A DNA stretch of 64,000 bases from contig NZ_CP117435.1 in assembly GCF_030687495.1 (NCBI RefSeq), positions 2,732,501 through 2,796,500 on the forward strand, in the 5' to 3' direction. Below are positions 63,901-64,000 of the stretch, piece by piece. How positions within the stretch are numbered: position 1 is the first letter of the stretch; each line of letters opens with the position of its first letter. The notes under the pieces were generated by a model. The model saw only the letters and a list, made by a program, of their open reading frames with translations. It was not told where the DNA came from and made no database searches. The DNA is from Pseudomonas sp. FP453. Lineage in GTDB: Bacteria > Pseudomonadota > Gammaproteobacteria > Pseudomonadales > Pseudomonadaceae. The position numbers and the translations under genes are program-made.

Positions 63901-64000
63901 CAACAACGGTTTCCTTGAAGGAGGGGCGAAAAGCGCGCAATTAAACCACAACCACGTCGCATGACAATTTGTGTCTGGCGGTAGGTAGTCATCGCGCTTT

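Overview
The window looks like a chromosomal segment of a Pseudomonas of the P. fluorescens group. The signs are the mannitol operon order mtlR/mtlEFGK-D-Y-Z, the ptxS/kguEKTD 2-ketogluconate cluster, the sfnG dimethyl-sulfone locus, many small Pseudomonas-type families (DUF1652, DUF2790, DUF883), GC-rich codon use, and ten dispersed REP/REPIN elements of the 'tgggagctggcttgcc' type. All statements rest on reading the sequence; no database search was run.

Layout. 1-2326: a signal-peptide protein pair, an orphan FecR-type regulator and a PepSY protein. 2346-7523: a giant toxin-like protein with four internal repeats and a C-terminal HExxH metalloprotease-like motif. 7728-16366: housekeeping and accessory metabolism (dpkA-like reductase, DUF883 protein, LysR regulator divergent from a nitrilase, NCS2 permease/LEA lipoprotein/GNAT operon, chemoreceptor, small one-domain protein). 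16615-21728: 2-ketogluconate catabolism (kguD, kguT, kguK, kguE) and its repressor ptxS, with two copies of the known PtxS palindrome. 21974-28696: an accessory block with two large beta-sandwich-repeat proteins and a pertactin-like autotransporter. 28746-36084: DUF1345 protein, RND efflux pump with its adaptor, and a divergent RstAB-like two-component system. 36085-37841: ECF sigma/anti-sigma pair and a DUF3455 protein. 38036-41515: sulfur block (TauE/SafE exporter, SfnB-family oxidoreductase, SfnG) with two divergent sigma-54 promoters. 41499-47246: GNAT, a frameshifted RimK-like ATP-grasp gene, a ParD-like/methionine aminopeptidase pair, a threonine dehydratase behind a transcription attenuator, and small proteins. 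47418-55834: mannitol operon mtlEFGKDYZ. 56079-61469: a second giant toxin-like gene lying between mtlE and its activator mtlR (61633-62538). 62611-63900: a glycosyltransferase.

How parts work together. Mannitol is taken up by the MtlEFGK ABC transporter, oxidised to fructose by MtlD and phosphorylated by MtlZ; MtlY handles a pentulose-type substrate. The kgu genes import, phosphorylate and reduce 2-ketogluconate towards 6-phosphogluconate under PtxS. SfnG, the SfnB-family protein and the exporter fit organosulfur use under sulfur limitation.

Main points of interest: a complete 1:2/2:3/3:4 attenuator with an Ile/Thr leader peptide before a threonine dehydratase; a ParD-like antitoxin gene coupled to a second methionine aminopeptidase; two unrelated giant modular toxin-like proteins; a repeat domain shared by three proteins; back-to-back sigma-54 promoters around a perfect palindrome; and three single-base insertions that break two otherwise intact genes and may be sequencing errors.
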